Shown: positions 12,559 through 25,430, counted from the stretch's first letter. The stretch is 64,000 nt of DNA from Lamellibrachia columna (GCA_963662155.1 OY759271.1:36087027-36151026); one strand, 5' to 3'. The notes: generated by a model not told the origin, from the letters alone. Numbers and translations: made by a program.

Positions 12559-14419
12559 CGGCGACGAAGTGTCTGAAGGACCAGTCTTTAGACGCCTACC
12601 CAGTCAATGTGTACTACTGCAATAGTTCGTCAGCCCCGGTGTGCTGCGTACAGAGGAACCACTTCGAATGCTGTCCTACACAAACAACGAAGACGACGTA
12701 ACTACCCCCGTAATCCTGCTTTCAAATGAATGTACAACGAGGTTCACTGCTTAAAACTCCATCCTCAACTGATTTAGCCAATCGCAAATCCACACAAGTT
12801 GCACAAACGAGCTGGCATGTTGCAGTGGTTACTAGATAGGTTTGATATTTCGTAAAATGCATGTTTTGTTGTTTGACAAAATAACCCTTTTTATGACATA
12901 TAAAGAGCGGTTTGATTGACATACGAATACATTTCAGAAAATTTACTAAAACAACCATTTATAACTACAATTAAGAATATCAAGCAAGAGGCTTACTATG
13001 AAACTCTTGTTGAACACACAGCATCTTAATTTCATGGGCCGTGCCACACCCATGACTTTTGTTTGGCTTTAAATTACCTCCTGAATTTTACATTTCAAAT
13101 GAGCGTCTGTTCAGAAGATGACTGGTTCCCTGCTCACTATGTGGCGCCACTGTTGTTGTTAAGCGGAGACCAGAAGAAACAGGCTGACCACGTGGAAAGA
13201 ATTAACGCCGGTGCTATTACCTGGCGAATAGCATACGTACAACCTTTAACCGGTCATTCGTAACAATGACCGTAATCGATGACATGATTAAATTGATTCC
13301 GAATTGGACACTTAATATATCTCCAATCTCAATTAGCCTAATACAGCATTACACTTAATTAAATACGTATATATTATTATTAGAAATACAAATATAATTA
13401 ACATCATTTGAGTTAATCTATCCTGACGCTTGCTTATCCTTCTGTGGGTCTGTCTACGTCTCGTGCCGTTGCAGGAACGAGCAGCTCGCCGTGTGGGGAT
13501 CTGTGTTCGGCATCGCCCTTCTAGTGACGGCCGTGTGGAGTTGCTACCGCAAGGATAACTACCTTTGCGAGGGTGCAAACCTCTACCAGCGATTCACGAC
13601 CATGCGCAGGTAAGACAAGAGCCAAATACCACATGAAGTATTGATCTGCATTACTGACAAATAAAGAAAAATGGAGTGGGTAATAGTAAAACCATGGTAA
13701 ACCATGCCTTTGGAGCCAGGCTCTGTTCTCGGCGAGTTCACGTACGAAGGCGAGCGAGAGTCGGATAAGCGAGACTGTTTCATTCCACTTGACAGCCTCG
13801 CTCACTGACCTCAATTATAGTAGTGGTCTCGTTTAGCCGACTGACAACTCTCGCCCACCTTTGTAAACTCGTCAAGAAAAGAGTTTGGGCCTTGACATAT
13901 GGTTTGGTTGTTACCGTCAGATGGCACCACCGATCGGATTAATTAATTTAGTCCCTATGCTTATATAATGTGTGCGTGCGTGCGTGCATGCGTACGTGCG
14001 TATGTAGTGCGCGCACTATACTCGCGAACTAATGACGTGATGCTAGTGCATGCGTACCCATGTTTGGTTAATAAAATTTACAAGAATGGGTCCTTGTTCG
14101 TGTGTAATAAAATAGTTCCTAGTTCATGCGTAAGTGTCACTGTTATTCTGGCAGGAACAAGACAGCCGTGGAAGAGGCCGTCATAATTGAGAAAGCGTCA
14201 CCGAGTCACTTGTCTCGTGAGACCACCACACACGCCATGAATCTGACGAAAAACGACAGAGAAAGCAATAGTTTGACCAGCTATGGCGTGCAACCAACGA
14301 TCCTTCCGCCGACGGTGAACGGCAATGACACGTCACGAGAGAGCACAAGCGGGAGTGGCAACGAGACAAGCGCCAATTTAGGAGTACCGGGACAAAAACA
14401 GCCGAATCCACACAGTTAG
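12559..14419 (+). CDS. Six-cysteine single-pass membrane protein (Shisa/VOPP1-like), 3' exons
   Basis: Three exons: 12559-12697, 13475-13609 and 14155-14419 (stop TAG at 14417). Introns are GT-AG (GTAACT...TTGCAG; GTAAGA...TGGCAG) and both interrupt codons after the second base, so the frame is kept. Exon A encodes an ectodomain starting ATKCLKDQSLDAYPVNVYYC, then a VCC and an ECC pair: exactly six cysteines in the pattern C-C-CC-CC. Exon B encodes the transmembrane helix LAVWGSVFGIALLVTAVWSC, then a basic CYRK stretch. Exon C encodes a polar, Ser/Thr/Asn-rich cytoplasmic tail of about 88 residues. The cysteine pattern plus one helix is that of the Shisa/WBP1/VOPP1/CYYR1 superfamily of membrane adaptors; which member it is cannot be decided. 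The 5' exon with the signal peptide was not found, so the CDS is 5'-partial. Intron 2 contains a MITE (13720-13935). Confidence 0.72.
13720..13935. mobile_element. Palindromic MITE-like repeat (copy 1)
   Basis: Lies in the last intron of the membrane-protein gene. AGTCGGATAAGCGAGAC (about 13758) and GTCTCGTTTAGCCGACT (about 13826) are near-perfect inverted repeats, and similarity extends outward through GGCGAGCGAGAG. The whole unit recurs inverted at 45565-45765, including the CCGATCGG-containing end. No coding capacity. Confidence 0.55.
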
Positions 14420-15056
14420 TGCATGAAATGTAGAACACAAACAACTGAATTCTGCATGTTCAGGTGATTGTTTTGAAAACTGTCACAAACTGTAGCTATA
14501 CATACGTTTATACGAACATTATTTTAACATAATATGTATATACGGACGTTTATTTAAAGAAGTGACGATTTTGAGCTGTTCACACTAACGTGAAGTTGAA
14601 TCACTATCAAGTCATTCAGTTGCTTTGACCTTCGACTTTTCGTTTCGTTGTTGTCGTGACGTTTAGCGCTATCTAGCGTAGCTTTAATAGTTGATAATGT
14701 CGTTACACGTTGCATTGACAGAAACACAACGTGTAAAGTTGTCAGATGGCTTTTCAGTTTGAACAAATTCAAACAGGTTTATTATCACCATCTACATGTA
14801 TAGTACTTTACTTGTATGACGATGCACTTTATCGTTAAAGCAGCGCCTCCGAGACTTATTTGTTCCAATTATTTATTTCTGAACTATGTATTGACGTGTT
14901 TATAATAAATAAATGTTTGTGTAATTTTAAATAGTATGTTGGTAGTATATGTTCATCCACGTATTGTGTGTGTCTATGTTCTACGTTTGTTATGTTTATA
15001 TACATACGGGTGTCATGCGAACGCATATTGACGCGCACGGCCTACGCGCACAATCA
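14420..15056. other. Probable 3' UTR and flanking sequence
   Basis: Follows the stop codon of the six-cysteine membrane-protein gene. Overlapping AATAAA hexamers at about 14904-14913 are candidate polyadenylation signals, but several AT-rich alternatives exist. No other feature seen. Confidence 0.35.
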
Positions 15057-15190
15057 TACGCACATGCACACGCACACGCACACGCACACGCACACGCACA
15101 CGCACACGCACACGCACACGCACACGCACACGCACACGCACACGCACACGCACACGCACACGCACACGCACACGCACACGCACACGCACA
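15057..15190. repeat. (CACACG)n microsatellite
   Basis: About 22 copies of the hexamer CACACG with few interruptions. Open frames of HAHA or RVRV are artefacts. Confidence 0.97.
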
Positions 15191-15388
15191 TTCAAGTAGT
15201 ATTCAAGTGAATTTACACTGGGAAGCGAAATGGCACTTTCAGTGGTCAAAGGGGCATATGTTTAAATATGGAAATTAAACATGCATGAAGTTCCCATGTG
15301 TGGGTCGTTGTGTGAAATAAACAGTTACATAGCAACAACAGAAACATAATTCAATACGTCAAGTTGGAGACGGGTGGAACTTGGATTT

Positions 15389-15953
15389 GGTCGGTCGGTC
15401 GGTCGGTCGGTCGGTCGGTCGGTCGGTCGGTCGGTCGGTCGGTCGGTCGGTCGGTCGGTCGGTCGGTCGGTCGGTCGGTCGGTCGGTCGGTCGGTCGGTC
15501 GGTCGGTCGGTCGGTCGGTCGGTCGGTCGGTCGGTCGGTCGGTCGGTCGGTCGGTCGGTCGGTCGGTCGGTCGGTCGGTCGGTCGGTCGGTCGGTCGGTC
15601 GGTCGGTCGGTCGGTCGGTCGGTCGGTCGGTCGGTCGGTCGGTCGGTCGGTCGGTCGGTCGGTCGGTCGGTCGGTCGGTCGGTCGGTCGGTCGGTCGGTC
15701 GGTCGGTCGGTCGGTCGGTCGGTCGGTCGGTCGGTCGGTCGGTCGGTCGGTCGGTCGGTCGGTCGGTCGGTCGGTCGGTCGGTCGGTCGGTCGGTCGGTC
15801 GGTCGGTCGGTCGGTCGGTCGGTCGGTCGGTCGGTCGGTCGGTCGGTCGGTCGGTCGGTCGGTCGGTCGGTCGGTCGGTCGGTCGGTCGGTCGGTCGGTC
15901 GGTCGGTCGGTCGGTCGGTCGGTCGGTCGGTCGGTCGGTCGGTCGGTCGGTCG
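15389..15953. repeat. (GGTC)n array, about 141 perfect copies
   Basis: About 565 bases of uninterrupted GGTC, the reverse complement of the motif at 4767. All six frames are free of stops and give RSVG or PTDR polymers; none is a gene. An RT fragment starts at its right edge. Confidence 0.99.
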
Positions 15954-16071
15954 AAACTCCACCTGCCAAGTTATACATAATGGAAAACTATCTGAGACAG
16001 TTAAAGTCAAAACTGGCGTAATACAGGGTTGCATTATATCACCATTCATTTTCATTGAGTTTGAGAGGTAG
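15954..16071 (+). mobile_element. Non-LTR reverse transcriptase fragment
   Basis: About 35 codons read TCQVIHNGKLSETVKV then KTGVIQGCIISPFIF. This is the RT segment before the catalytic YADD, of the TGVRQGC-(I/L)LSP type, a different family from the CR1-like copies. It ends at a stop after EFER. The upstream part is missing and the (GGTC)n array takes its place. Confidence 0.7.
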
Positions 16072-17139
16072 TTACCATGTCATATTACGAGAAACTAGAA
16101 CGTCATGTGGTATTGCATTTTTTTATTATAGCGTGACTCTTCTATTGTTAACACCAATGTGGATAATTCCAGTGGTTTTGCTCGATTTAGAGAAGGTACT
16201 GTTTTTGTTTTCAGTAATTTTTAATGAGTTTGTTGAATTGCTCTTTCAGCAGTGTTCTTGAAGATTATTAGCAGTCTGAACTTATTGCAGCCTTCAATGT
16301 ACGCTGCAGAATTGGACTACAGTAGGGACGCCGTCCACCACGAAGCTCTGGTCGGTCTAGAATGAATGGACTAGGCTGGCTGAATGCGCTGCGACAAACT
16401 CATCCAATGACTTGAGGTGAACGTTCTGCGGTTTTCCTTCTAGTCGTTTCGGTGGTGACGGTTGCTCTGCTGGAGGGTGGGTTTTACGAGATACACAGAA
16501 CCTCCACCAAGGCGTGACTCATGCATGGGCGTGCATGCGTTTCCCCAATTATCCTTTTATTGTACTGGTTGCGTAGTTCAGCTATTCAGCCTTATGCGTC
16601 ACTGTGCAGATTTATTGACGAATTATTGCGTACCTGCTGCCATTGCCATTAAATGAATGGATCAGTAGTTTTATTCCAGACATATATATGGCCAGCACAC
16701 AATAAATTATATTAATAAAAATCTGTAAATTCCAGTGGATTTGCCATCATAACAATAAACACAATGGTAGAGTTTGTGCAAGTCTTTCGTGACATTGCGG
16801 TCAACAGAGATAACGTCATAGTTACTACTGTCGAGCCGGATAACGCAGAAGCGCAAATGCGCTCCATTTTAGCAGGCACTGATCTCGTCACTGATCCAGA
16901 TGCGACTAGTTCTAGAATGTTTGTTAAATGATGCCATGGCTTGGATTTCCCTAAGGTTATATATACAACCCTTTTTCGAATGTGATATTAATTAATTTAA
17001 AAATGAAATGAGATTTAGCCATAATGGAAATGTCCGCATAATTAAATAGACAATATTCACAACACGCATGACACCTATTGTTTGTGACGTCATTGCTGTA
17101 AGTTTGTGACGTCACTGACATGCCTGAAAAAGGTATATA
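16072..17139. other. Unannotated sequence
   Basis: Short open frames without motifs. No gene or repeat recognised. Confidence 0.5.
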
Positions 17140-17480
17140 GCGCGGTATCCGGTCCTTGGGACTGCTCAAAGCACTTTACACTTCACCCCCTGGCAGACCT
17201 TACACTTCACCCCCTGGCAGACCTGTTCATTCCAACGCCATCTCGACTTCTATTGGGAGCATTCGGCCACGCTGCTATTATTGCGCAAAGACAATTTGTT
17301 CACAAATCCACCTCTGTCTGTAGCCACGTACTCAGTACTGAGTGAACTGTGACAATGCGGTGTGAACAGAATTGCAAAAGTTTCGAAACAGCAGCAAGAT
17401 GATTCGAAACCGGGTTCTCTCGACTGAGAGTCACTTCCGATCGGAACCTCTTGCCCCACTGCAATGAGATTTGCAGATCT
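17140..17480 (-). mobile_element. tRNA-derived SINE (copy 2)
   Basis: On the minus strand a decayed tRNA-like head (CTCTCAGTCGAGAGAACCC and GGTTTCGAATC, about 17445-17395) is followed by a body that matches copy 1 at 3030-3300, down to the TTACACTTC end. A 23-base segment, CTTACACTTCACCCCCTGGC..., is duplicated at 17176-17221. The tail includes TATATAGCGCGGTATCC. Confidence 0.5.
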
Positions 17481-19339
17481 CGGAGAGGGCCCCGAGTCAC
17501 CACAGGGCCCACGAGCGATTCCTGGCGGACGTCATACTCTTTCCGAAGATCGTCTATGACGATGAATTGGTGAATCCGTATCATGACTCTGCCTAACAAC
17601 GTCAGCAACCTCCGTCAAGCTTTTAACAAACATGGCAGCAAATGTGAAGCTGCCAAACACTCCGTCGTGTTTTTCGTTGAATTTTCTGCTTTATTTATGT
17701 GTAGTTGTGATCGAAAGTCAATGGAAAATTGCAAGCAAATTTATGCCGCCCCAATATATAAGTTGGCATAACATGTTGAGCTGATCATGGACATGGCCTG
17801 GCATGACATGACATGGCATGGCCTGGCATGACATGGCATGGCCATGGGGCGACCACATAACTGTATCTATTTCAAACATTTCTGTCGATTGCTGAACGTT
17901 TTCCAACGAAATGAAATAAGACAGAATCGGACTAATGTTTAATGTAACGGACTAATGTTTACAAACAAATAAATAAATGAAATAAAATAAAATATATTTA
18001 CAGGAAAAATCCACAATTGCTCAAATAATGCATACATATTAAATGATATTCGTTCTAGTATAAGTTTAGTGTATGGAAAAATCTAATGCGTCTTAGTCAA
18101 CGAAACCTCATATTGTCTACCAATTTGTCTTGGCTTCAACAAACAAGACAATTTGATGCAGTTGAAAATATACGGAAGCGTTTCTTCTGTTACAATCGAC
18201 CCCATGACCCGGAGCAATTGTAACACAGCCAGGGTCAATTGTAACAATTAGGCTAGTTATGTGTTTTATTGTGTCAAATAGTTATATAATTAGCCAGTCG
18301 TTGTTTATTGCCACCAACGAGTATACACAATTGTAATCATTTCTGAAATGAAAGCAAGCATAATATCACACTTATAAATGTTTAGGTCTACTCTTTGAAT
18401 ACAAACAAAACATACCGAAGAAAACAAAATTAGTCTTGTATGTTGATTAGTATGTAGGCTAACATTATCATATTTACATGTTTATGGTTTAAACTGAAAT
18501 ACTATGCATGACTTTTATGTCTAAACTATTTATTTACCAATTAATACACAAGTCAAATGTAACAGTTGTAACAATCGTCCCCGACTCTACATAGCATGGT
18601 ATAAAGCCAAATTGAGACAACATCCGCAGTGTTGTTAAGGATCTAAGATCAATACGATATTCTAAGAATATATCACTGCAACCATAACACATTCAATACA
18701 TGAGAATTCTACTATTGCTCTTGAAAATTATATTTTTGTGAATAACAGTCGTTTGGGATTATCGATCTTGGCAAATTTTGCATGAGATATTCTAAGACTA
18801 TGCATCGCCAAATTGCGCAAGTGTTGAGCAAGCAAGGCTGCTGTCGGATACTTTAGATGAAGTGGAGAACCCGTGTTACAGTTAACCCGTGTTACCCGGT
18901 CTCCTCTACATAGGAACGCTAGGAAAAAATGAATGATTTTAAATGCAATAAACTAACGATCACAGCCTACACGGGTTTGCCACTATAACGGTTAACTTAA
19001 ACCACAGTTACCGGACATGTATTTTTCCTGGTGAAAGTAATGCCGTTTTGCAATATAATAATTTCATAATTATATATAAAACTGCACATGTATCATCCAT
19101 GGTTATCTATGAATAACATTAATAGGTAGTGACACATGTTGACTTCTTTGTGCACTACAAATCAAGGACAGGAAAAATGTGGAGATCAGACGCCAAACGT
19201 GCATGAACCAATTTTAACGTCTACACTACAGTCCAGACTACAGCAGGTCTACGACGTTCTTGTCAAATGAAGGTGAACCAGGCAAACGTTATGAAATTGG
19301 CTTAACCTCTGCATCGATAAATTTTAAATTGTTCTATTT
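17481..19339. other. Unannotated; short CATGGC-rich block
   Basis: AT-rich sequence with no supported gene. 17786-17846 is a small irregular tandem of TGGCATGACATGGCA-like words, related in composition to the blocks at 19480-19830. Confidence 0.45.
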
Positions 19340-19835
19340 AGTACGTTTAAATAATGTTGATATATTATATTTGGGTTGTTATAAAAAAAAAACATAGACA
19401 AAGACAAAGGCTGATTATCATGACAACGCCGAAACGGGAGCAGCTGTTTTGTAGTCGTAACATTATTCATTAATGCCACACCCGGGCCATGGGCCAGCAT
19501 AATTTGCCATAACATAGCGTAGCAATGCCAATGCAAATACAGTGGCATGGCCATGGCATGGGGCCATGACATATTATGTTGATATATTAGATTAGGGCTT
19601 CAGGAAAAACACATAGACAAAGTGACAGGCTGATAATCATGACATAACGGGAGCAGTTATTTTGTAAACGAAGCCGCACGGCACGGCACGGCACGGCACG
19701 GCACTGCACGGCACAGCACGGCATGCGCCATACCCATGGCCCATGGGCCGGCATAACTTGCCATAAGCATAGTAATGCTAATGGCAATGCAATTACAGTG
19801 GCAATGGCACAGACATGGCATGGGACCATGATACA
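19340..19835. repeat. Imperfect tandem duplication of about 240 bp
   Basis: Two copies (about 19345-19575 and 19577-19832) share GTTGATATATTA, ACATAGACAAAG, GGCTGAT-ATCATGACA, GGGAGCAG and a CATGGCC-rich end. Copy 2 contains an extra (GGCAC)n expansion at 19676-19722. No coding potential recognised. Confidence 0.75.
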
Positions 19836-19912
19836 CGAACCAGTGATTTCTTTGTGATTACAACAAAGAGTATTTGCATGAAGTATATAAGTTGATTTAT
19901 ATATTCACAACG

Positions 19913-20122
19913 TACCAAAACTGCTTAGACATCTATGACTTCCTTAGTATTACCAAAACTGCTTAGACATCTATGACTTCCTTAGTATTACCAAAACTGC
20001 TTAGACATCTATGACTTCCTTAGTATTACCAAAACTGCTTAGACATCTATGACTTCCTTAGTATTACCAAAACTGCTTAGACATCTATGACTTCCTTAGT
20101 ATTACCAAAACTGCTTAGACAT
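19913..20122. repeat. 38-bp tandem repeat, 5.5 copies
   Basis: Virtually identical copies of a 38-bp unit starting TACCAAAACTGCTTAGACAT at 19913, 19951, 19989, 20027, 20065 and a partial at 20103. The near-identity indicates a recent expansion. Confidence 0.97.
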
Positions 20123-20836
<714 letters not shown>

Positions 20837-20891
20837 TCGATTTTGATGAATGAGAACTCCCACGCGATGTCGTTTTAGTGTCGTCGGGAAG

Positions 20892-22595
20892 ATGAGACCA
20901 TGCATGTGTGTACGGCGACTGCGGCGTGGCTCAGTGCGGTTATGTCGCTGGTCGCGCTTCAAGTACGGTACCGTTTTCGTCGTCTTCCTCGTCCTTATAT
21001 TCCTTCTTCACCTTATCCAACTCCGCCTCGAGCCGGCGCCGCCGTGCCTCCAAGTTAAGAACGAGAACGTAAAGACGCCGAGTATCTGGCCACAGATCTA
21101 CGAGAGAGAAGATCGTATACTGCTACAGCTAGCCTACAAACTGAAGAAACCGCCAAAGAAACAGAAGTTGATCTACACCGAAAGTGAGCCGACGTTTGAG
21201 TTCCAGACGTTCGAGAACGACCACTGCGCGGTGGACCAGTGCAGATTTACGGCGGACGACGGCAAGGTGGGAGAGGCTGACATCGTCATTGTCAACACTA
21301 GGTTTTCGCCATTTTTCACCCACGCTGTCGCCTCAAATCAGATCAAAATATTGTATGAACTAGAGTCGCCAATGCACATGAGTCGTAATGTAAAAGTAAG
21401 TTACAACTGGACTGCCACCTATCGTCTGGATTCCACTATCGTTACGCCTTACGAGAAGTTCGTCCACTTCAACAACTTCACGAAACTGCCAGAGCGGCCA
21501 CGACGAAACTACGCTCTCGGCAAGACGAAGCAGGTAGCATGGTTCGTGTCGAATTGCATGGACCAAAATGGGCGTTTGGCTTACGGACGAGAACTGAAGC
21601 GACACGTCTCGGTCGACATCTACGGCGCGTGCGGGCCGTTGCGCTGTCTTCGACAAAACCAAGACTTCTGCTTCTCGCTGCTGAAGAAACGCTACAAGTT
21701 CTACCTGGCGTTTGAAAACTCCAACTGTCGCGACTACATCACGGAGAAGTTATACTGGAATGCCTACCTGTAAGTAGCACTGGTTGTACACTTACGTGGG
21801 AACTGTCGTTTGCCCATGGCTTACAACAGGATATGTGCTCTGTGGACGTAGTACGCGCTTGCTTGCGTGCATGCATGATTGCGTGCATGATTGAGTGTAT
21901 GATTACGTGCGTGCGGAGTGGTAATGCCGATTTAACCCGATTTCCAAAACAATGTGAATTGATATGATTCGTAAGTCGTCTAGATGAATAGCCATTATCC
22001 TTAACTCCATAATGAAAGCTGGCAATATAAGTAATTTAACTGTTATTCAAGTAAATGAACGTCAACGATTATGTCAATGGAAATTACTATGCTGCTCCGC
22101 GTTTGAACTGTCGCAGTGTGCGTGTGCTCCCCAAGGAACGACATCGTCCCGGTGGTGATGGGAGCGGCGCCCGAGGACTACCGCAAGGTGGCGCCACCGC
22201 ACTCGTACATCCACGTCGACGACTTCGCGTCGCCGCGCGAGCTGGCCGCCTACCTGCACAAGCTCGACGCCAACGACACCCTCTACAACGAGTACTTCCG
22301 CTGGAAGGGAACCGGACACTTCATCAACACCAAGTTCTGGTGCCGCGTGTGCGCCATGGCCCACGCCGCCGATGAGCACCAGCACAAGATGTGGTACGAA
22401 AACGTGAACGAGTGGGCGGATAAGGACTCCTGTCAAAAGTGGAATCCGTTGGTGGCGCCTTGGGCGAGCTGGAGGAACGTGTCCCTGTCGCGTCGTTACC
22501 TCAAGTACGAATACTTGGTCAGACACCAGGTAGGGCTATTATCCACCCAATATAAGCTAGCTCGTCTGCGCACGTGTTATTTAGTTTTTTCGTGA
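20892..22595 (+). CDS. Alpha-1,3-fucosyltransferase (GT10), gene 1
   Basis: Transfers fucose from GDP-fucose to N-acetylglucosamine of glycans in the Golgi. Exons 20892-21769 and 22136-22595 join across a GT-AG intron after the second codon base (445 residues). Residues 1-25 are a basic cytoplasmic tail, 26-42 a signal anchor (GTVFVVFLVLIFLLHLI), then a stem and the catalytic domain. The GT10 signature FYLAFENSNCRDYITEK (about residues 270-286) ends exon 1; NDIVPVVMGAAPEDY and FWCRVCAMAH lie in exon 2. Sequons NWT, NFT and NVS are present. An in-frame ATG exists at 20850, but 20892 is preferred because a 3'-splice-like CGTTTTAG at 20871-20878 may open the exon. A donor-like CAG|GTAGGG at 22530 could splice to an unseen last exon, which would replace the final 22 residues. 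Closest to the FucT-C-like group of invertebrates. Confidence 0.88.
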
Positions 22596-25304
22596 AACCA
22601 TCGGACAAATATATTCAATTATTTTTGACCGGATCTGGTCAAAATTAAGCGAAAATTGCTTGTCACATACTACACATTCGAACATCCTCGAACATGATTC
22701 GCGATGGGGTAAATGAATTGACGAAGGAGCGTTAAGACGCTCTGACATACATGCTGGTCCGAGCTGATTCCGTAGTTCTGTTTGTGCGCGCAAGCAAGTT
22801 CAATTATTCCAATATCACTCGTCAGTTTAGTTTATTTCGCTATCCTTGTTAAATCTTGAAAAATATTGTTAACTCACCTTTGCACTTTGTTGAAAATATA
22901 TTTTAACAGTAGAGACGGTCAGCACGCGAAACGTGTACGCGTGGCTTAGCGGGCTGCACGCGCTCGTTCCCTTTTTACACGTTCAAGGGAATGCACGGCG
23001 ATTTTCATTGACTAACTGATACGCAGCTCGTATTATTAAAATTCCCAAATTATCTTAATATTTGGTTCTCAAAGTAAGTTGTTAATTCCAAGTGTAAATT
23101 AATAATGTTATATGTCACTTTGTGTTTTAATATATCTTTAAGGTATATTTACTATTAGAAATTGTATAAAACTCGAATTTGAAGGACTAATAAAGCATCC
23201 GTTATGTTCCACTTTAAAAATTAAATATTTATTGGGCGGTCCTTTATATTCCGTAAACCAGTATCTATACATGTCGTAACACGTAGCTTATTTTCAATCT
23301 TCCCACAAATCCGGCATTTTTGAAAATATTGAGAGGTAAAAGATCACGATACCAACACGGTTTGTACGGATATTATTTTAACCTACCCATATGTTATAAA
23401 TGCTGATAAATGCAGCATTGCAAAGTCCCATAAACAGTCGTTCGGTTATCCAAGTCGTCGTACATTTCCTTCAAGAAGTTCCGCAACTCAACATTGTAGG
23501 CCTATAACTTGTAGATCGTAACGCGACCGACCGCCGAAATAATGTCGTATTGCGACGTATATTGGTTGAAAACTTGCAGAACTTAAATTTGTCGGTGTTT
23601 ATTATGTTTTAAGACGCGAACAAGTGAGCCTTATAGGTAAACAATAACATGTTTTGACATATTTGACGTTGTTATTTTGGAAATTACCGGTGGTGAACGT
23701 TTTATGGTTCGCTATGTTACTGCGCAGGAACGTAAGTTAACTGTTTAACTGGTTTCGTTTTTGTGTTTGCATAAAGGATGTCGCATAAAGGATGTCGCAT
23801 ATAAATGCACTATCAAATAGAACAAATGTGTCAGCTTAGACTTATTATGGCTGTTTTAGCCATTAGGAGCCAAATGAAAAATAATTCCCTTCTAAATCTA
23901 ACATCGCGCTGACTCAACGGGTAGGTTCGGTTTTACACGGCGTGAATGAGTAAAGGCGGTAATAAGCGACACGCGGGATCCCAGGAAAAGTGGAATACCC
24001 CGGACACCTCTCTGACGTACTACACACATTTGTACCCGTACGCGTACACGTTCTCTCGCTGAGCCTCTCTGGTGGTAAATATATTATTGTAATACATAAA
24101 ATTACGCGTGAACGAAAAGCGTATAACGGACAATACAATACTTATGCTATGGCGGATCAGCACCCGCCTAACAGTCTTGGCGATTGGTAAACCCTGGTGA
24201 CTTGGGACTTCACTTGGTATTCAGAGAGATGACTTGAAAATTGGGGACATTGACTTGATACTCGACTTGACTTTCCCATCAATGGCTTGATACTTGATTA
24301 GAATTGCCAGTTTGTGACTCGCCAACATGTCTGATAGAGAGGTATGGGGCAGATAGGGATAAAAACTATAAAATAAAAACATTCGACACATCCTGTTGTA
24401 TACTTTGCCCTGCAAAGGCGAAACGAAGCATCTACAAAAAAGTTAAATTAGATAAATGGCTTTTAAAGTTTTTTTCTCTGCCAGCATGTTGCAGTTACTA
24501 CATATTTCAAACTGCTTTAACTGAAATATGATGCACTAGAATCACCGAACTTTGATAAAGAATAGAACAGATACGGCACAAGTCGGTGGTTCAATAAATG
24601 TGAAAGAAATGCAGTTTTGTCATATTTAGCACATGACAAATCACCTGGAAAATCACGCTAATTAACAGGAATGTAACCGTGCAGATGTCACGGACTTCAC
24701 ACATTCGAATGCTATTGACTGGTCAATATTGCGACGCTACGTGCAACGCCAGCTACTCACAGTATATTGATTCGTGTATTCCTGTACGCACAAATGCAGT
24801 TACCGAACGTAATTACACCCGGGTGTTCGTGCTAGCTATATAATCTCTACGTATTATGGGTACATAGTCAACGTTTTGTGAACTATGAAAAATCATATGC
24901 CTTCCGGTAGGGCCGTTTGATTAGGAACACATCGTGCCTGACCGAACTTAAGCTCCTTTCAAACAGCGCCGATTAGTGGAAGCATCCGCAAGAGGCTCGT
25001 AATGTCTCGTTTTAGTATAATTACGTGAACATCAAACGTATCTAGTATCAACTTCAACACGCTAGTTCGTTTGCGCAAATGTGTTATTTACTGGGTAAAT
25101 TAGTATTGCAATTTACTGAATTCGCCTGTCGCAACTTTGCGTGCGTTGTGATGGTTCTCTTGAATACAGCCAGTGAACTACACCCAGTCATGCAATCGAC
25201 AAACAAGGATTGAACGACGCCTTAATTACTCATCATTTGTAGTATATCTGCGTAATTATTAATATTCGCTCCTTTGGTTTAGTTGTATCACGATTGCTGA
25301 CAAG
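22596..25304. other. Unannotated intergenic sequence
   Basis: No gene recognised on either strand. A 17-base direct duplication (GGATGTCGCATA words) occurs at about 23764-23800. Otherwise AT-rich single-copy-looking sequence. Confidence 0.45.
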
Positions 25305-25430
25305 CTTTTGGGTTAGTGTGTTTATGTAACTTTTGGGTTAGTGTTTATGTAACTTTTGGGTTAGTGTTTATGTAACTTTTGGGTTAGTATTTATGTAACT
25401 TTTGGGTTAGTGTTTTATGTAACTTTTCAT
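25305..25430. repeat. About 23-bp tandem repeat with GGGTTAG core
   Basis: Five copies of TTTTGGGTTAGTGTTTATGTAAC with small length changes. The GGGTTAG word resembles the metazoan telomere repeat, but the unit is not telomeric. Confidence 0.93.

Noticed and set aside
15325..16071. Open frames of up to 235 codons with RSVG or PTDR repeats
   Set aside because: Products of the (GGTC)n tetramer, open in every frame. Only the RT fragment at the right end is real coding ancestry.
25305..25430. Interstitial telomere array
   Set aside because: GGGTTAG occurs once per 23-bp unit only; there are no consecutive TTAGGG hexamers.
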